This document shows positions 61,455 to 64,000 of a stretch of 64,000 nucleotides of DNA, piece by piece; within the stretch, counting starts at the first letter, position 1; each line of letters opens with the position of its first letter. The notes beneath the pieces were generated by a model, which worked only from the letters and a program-made list of their open reading frames with translations, was not told the DNA's origin and searched no databases. Source of the stretch: Adiantum capillus-veneris (taxonomy: Eukaryota; Streptophyta; Polypodiopsida; Polypodiales; Pteridaceae). Position numbers and translations under genes: made by a program. The stretch is from NCBI GenBank assembly GCA_014529385.2, contig CM043968.1, positions 125,509,518 to 125,573,517 on the forward strand, written 5' to 3'.

Positions 61455-62379
61455 GAACATATTGACCATTTGCAAAAGGTATTTGAAAAATGCAGAACAT
61501 ATCGAATCTGTCTTAACCCGGAAAAGTGTATTTTTATGGTTAGGCAAGGCCGCATCTTAGGACACATTGTCTCAAGAAATGGCATAACCACAGACCTAGA
61601 CAAAGTCAAAGTCATAGTAGACCTACCCAGGCCTACTAATGCGAATCAAGTGCAATCCTTCATGGGACACTATGGGTATTATCGAAGATTCATATATGTA
61701 TGCAGTCATCGCACAACCTTTGTATTGTTTGTTAGTCAGTTTCGAATGGACTGAGGAGTGTGAAACTTCATTCCAAAAGCTGAAGGAAAACCTTGTATCA
61801 GCACCTGTACTTAAAGCACCGGATTGGGAAAAGATATTCCATGTTCACATTGATGCATCTGCATATGCAATCGGGAGTGTTTTGGCTCAACCAGGAGACG
61901 AAACAATGGATTTTGCAGTTTGTTATCACAGCCGACAGTTAAATAATGCGGAAAAGAACTACACAACCACTGAAAGAGAGGGGTTAGGAATGATTTATGC
62001 TGTAAAGAAATTTCGGCATTATTTGCTCGCAAACAAATTTGTGTTCTTCACAGATCATCAAGCTCTTTTGTATCTGGTGAATAAACCATGCAATACTGGA
62101 AGGATTGTATGCTGGTTTATTATATTGCTAGAGTTTAATTTCATAGTGGTGGTAAAAAAGGGTAAAACCCATCTACGGGCGGAGCATCTTTCAAGGCTAC
62201 ACAACGGGGAAGCTCTTGAAGGAGTAGATGATGACATACCAGATGCTTATCTTTTCAATATTGAAATGATACCCAAATGGTCTCAGGAAGTTTTTAGCAT
62301 TCTTTCCTTTGGAGTTTGGTTTGATAACACGGAAGACAGATCCAAACAACAATCAATTTGACAAACAAAAAACTTCCAG
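61455..62379 (+). pseudogene. gypsy RT (3' part) and RNase H, truncated
   Basis: It begins abruptly within RT at EHIDHLQKVFEKCRTYRICL, downstream of where YMDD would be. It continues QGRILGHIVSRNGITTDLDK and NQVQSFMGHYGYYRRF. A frame change near 61697 leads into AQPLYCLLVSFEWTEECETS and RNase H (HVHIDASAYAIGSVLAQ, TTEREGLGMIYAVKKF, FFTDHQALLYL). A stop after SKQQSI (TGA, about 62359-62361) interrupts the same frame, which continues into integrase. The protein is closely related to the 19-kb element over this stretch. Confidence 0.85.
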
Positions 62380-64000
62380 TTGATTGTAGGATGGCTGTAT
62401 CATCTAGGATCGGACCAAATTCTACGACTATGTATAAATCCGGAGGAATTCGGGTGTTATCTTGAAGAAGCGCATGTCCAGGATTGTGCATTTCATTGTT
62501 CAACAGTGAAAACACACCAGAAACTGAAACAGTTAGGGGTTTATTTGCCAACTATGTACGCAGACACACATGCTTATGTTAACAATTGTACTATATGTAG
62601 TGCCAAAGTGAAACGGTTAGGGGTTTATTGGCCAACTATGTACGCAGACACACATGCTTATGTTAACAATTGTACTATATGTAGTGGACCAAGCGACATT
62701 GTTTCAGGTAAACATTGCACCTGCATGGAGTCAATATGTCATTGATTTCTTAACCACAAGGACGTTTCCTGAAAACATAACAAGAGCACAGAAAAGGACT
62801 ATAGAGCAAGAGGCTCATGACTTTCAGTTAATTGGGAACCAACTCTATAAGCGAGGAAAGGACAATCAACTTAGAATCTATGCAAGTGAAAGTGAATACC
62901 TGCTGATTCTAGAACACGCACATGGCAGAATAAGTGGAGGCCATTTTTCAGGCGACAAGACGGCAAAAATTGTCTTAACCACAGCAATATGGTGGCCTAC
63001 ATTGCATATGGATGCTGAAGAGTTTGTAAAGCGTTGTGACGCATGTCAGCGCACCAAGGTGCCGATAAAAAGAGATGAGATGCCACTATGGCCAATGATG
63101 GGAGCAAGGTCATTTGCAAAATGGGGCATTGATTTTGTGGGACCTATTTCACCCCTTGCATATTGCACCCATACCCAATATATCATTGTGGCTACAGACT
63201 ATCTCACAAAATGGACGGAATTCAAGGCAACACAAAAAGCAAATGCATGAAGCACTACACAATTTTTGTATGAGAATGTCTTTGTATGATACGGGTTACC
63301 AATAGAAATAGTCAATGATCGCGGAACGCATTTTCTTAATGAAGTCATTGAATATTTGCTAGAGGAGTTCATGGTCATACATAGAAAATCTGCTCCATAT
63401 CATCCACAGGCAAATGGACAAGCTGAAGCCACAAATACACTATGCACGGTTCTCACTAAAATTGTATCAGAGTCAAGAACAGATTGGGATCAGCAGCTAC
63501 ACTCAACACTATGGGCATACAAGATAGCTTACAAAACATCGATAGGAACGACACCATACGACATGGTGTTTGGCCTAAATGCTATATTACCCATAGAGTT
63601 TTTAATTCCAACTCTACGAGTAGCAAAACGCCTAGAATGGACACGGCATGAGCTCTCTTCAAGAGTAGATGATCTTGAAAAGCTAGACGAACTTCGCTTG
63701 AGAGCTGTAGCTTTGATCTATGCTAAAAAGAAGAACAAAAGGAGTTTTTTGACAAGCATGTGCGCCCGAAAGAGTTCAAAACCGGTGATTATGTACTTGT
63801 TTATACCTTGAAGCAACACACCAAGAAGCTTAAAAAGCAAGGGATGGGACCCTTTGTGATTAGTGACCTATCACAAAGCGGAGCTGTCAAGCTTGCTACA
63901 TTAGCAGGTGAAGAAATGCCAAATTGGATTAGTGGGTGTCGATTGAAGAAATATCAATTACCACTAACACAGGATATGCTTCAACAAATCCATCAAGGAA
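62380..64000 (+). pseudogene. gypsy integrase, running off the window
   Basis: The first HHCC module (HVQDCAFHC, CTIC) contains an in-frame 84-bp tandem duplication (62533-62616 and 62617-62700), so LGVYxPTMYADTHAYVNNC occurs twice. After a frame change comes the lead-in NQLYKRGKDNQLRIYASESE, the second module (HGRISGGHFSG, CDACQRTK) and the core WGIDFVGPIS. TGA codons at 63248 and 63287 fall where the 19-kb element has arginine. The core continues VNDRGTHF and HPQANGQAEATN. The C-terminus follows after another frame change (DYVLVYTLKQHTKKLKKQGM) and is still open at the window edge. Confidence 0.88.
62533..62700. repeat. 84-bp in-frame tandem duplication in the zinc module
   Basis: Copies begin TTAGGGGTTTATT at 62533 and 62617 and differ at very few bases. 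84 bp is 28 codons, so the frame is kept. Confidence 0.9.

Overview
This window looks like nuclear DNA from a land plant with a large, transposon-rich genome. A seed-free plant such as a fern or lycophyte is my guess, but the sequence does not prove it. The plant-type evidence is a copia element with the plant initiator-tRNA primer site, several Ty3/gypsy elements of non-chromoviral (LDGFSGYNQ) type, and a Mutator-like transposase relic. I see no housekeeping gene, rRNA, tRNA or CRISPR array. Almost all coding capacity belongs to mobile elements, nested in one another and carrying stops and frameshifts.

Layout. 1-500 is a GC-rich block with palindromes. 0.74-3.27 kb holds a degenerate Mutator-like transposase (+). 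3.7-6.4 kb holds a second RNase H-like transposase relic (+), facing an unrecognised minus-strand gene (6.4-8.2 kb). At 8.2, 9.5, 16.5, 18.2 and 54.5 kb there are clusters of one dyad-repeat family. Its arms read roughly GGTCAGTACCAAGCGA and the reverse complement. A complete 5.7 kb copia element (10316-16048, minus, target duplication CCGGG) has inserted into an exon of an unrecognised minus-strand gene. Just beyond it, behind a 5 x 106-bp dyad array, starts the most unusual gene of the window (17064-19580, +). It encodes a histone H3 fold, an acidic region, a Ulp1/SENP-type cysteine protease core and a coiled coil with an RG-rich tail.

20-34 kb is a graveyard of LTR fragments, including an inverted LTR pair (22.4-23.7 kb) and a copia-type solo LTR (28446-29066, target duplication GTAAT). 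34165-53202 is a young 19-kb Ty3/gypsy element (minus, target duplication CTTGT, LTRs about 99.5% identical by eye). Its order is gag, protease, RT-RNase H, integrase, a second retropepsin-like domain with W-[IV]-P-K repeats, then a long coiled-coil ORF. It carries two clusters of a 22-bp palindrome, one in front of gag and one in front of the coiled-coil ORF. It sits inside the same extra domain of an older relative, whose halves flank it. 54-56.3 kb is an inverted relative of 21.1-23.1 kb. 56.3-61 kb is a gag-protease-only gypsy derivative (minus). 61.45-64 kb is a truncated RT-RNase H-integrase copy (+) running off the window edge.

How the parts fit together. The autonomous-looking gypsy and copia elements carry capsid, protease, RT and integrase. 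The gag-protease derivative could only move with help from a relative. The H3-Ulp1 gene, the divergent minus-strand gene and the dyad arrays between and around them look like parts of one DNA-transposon-like unit. I could not find its ends or a transposase in it. Coordinates and translations are read by eye; percent identities are manual estimates.
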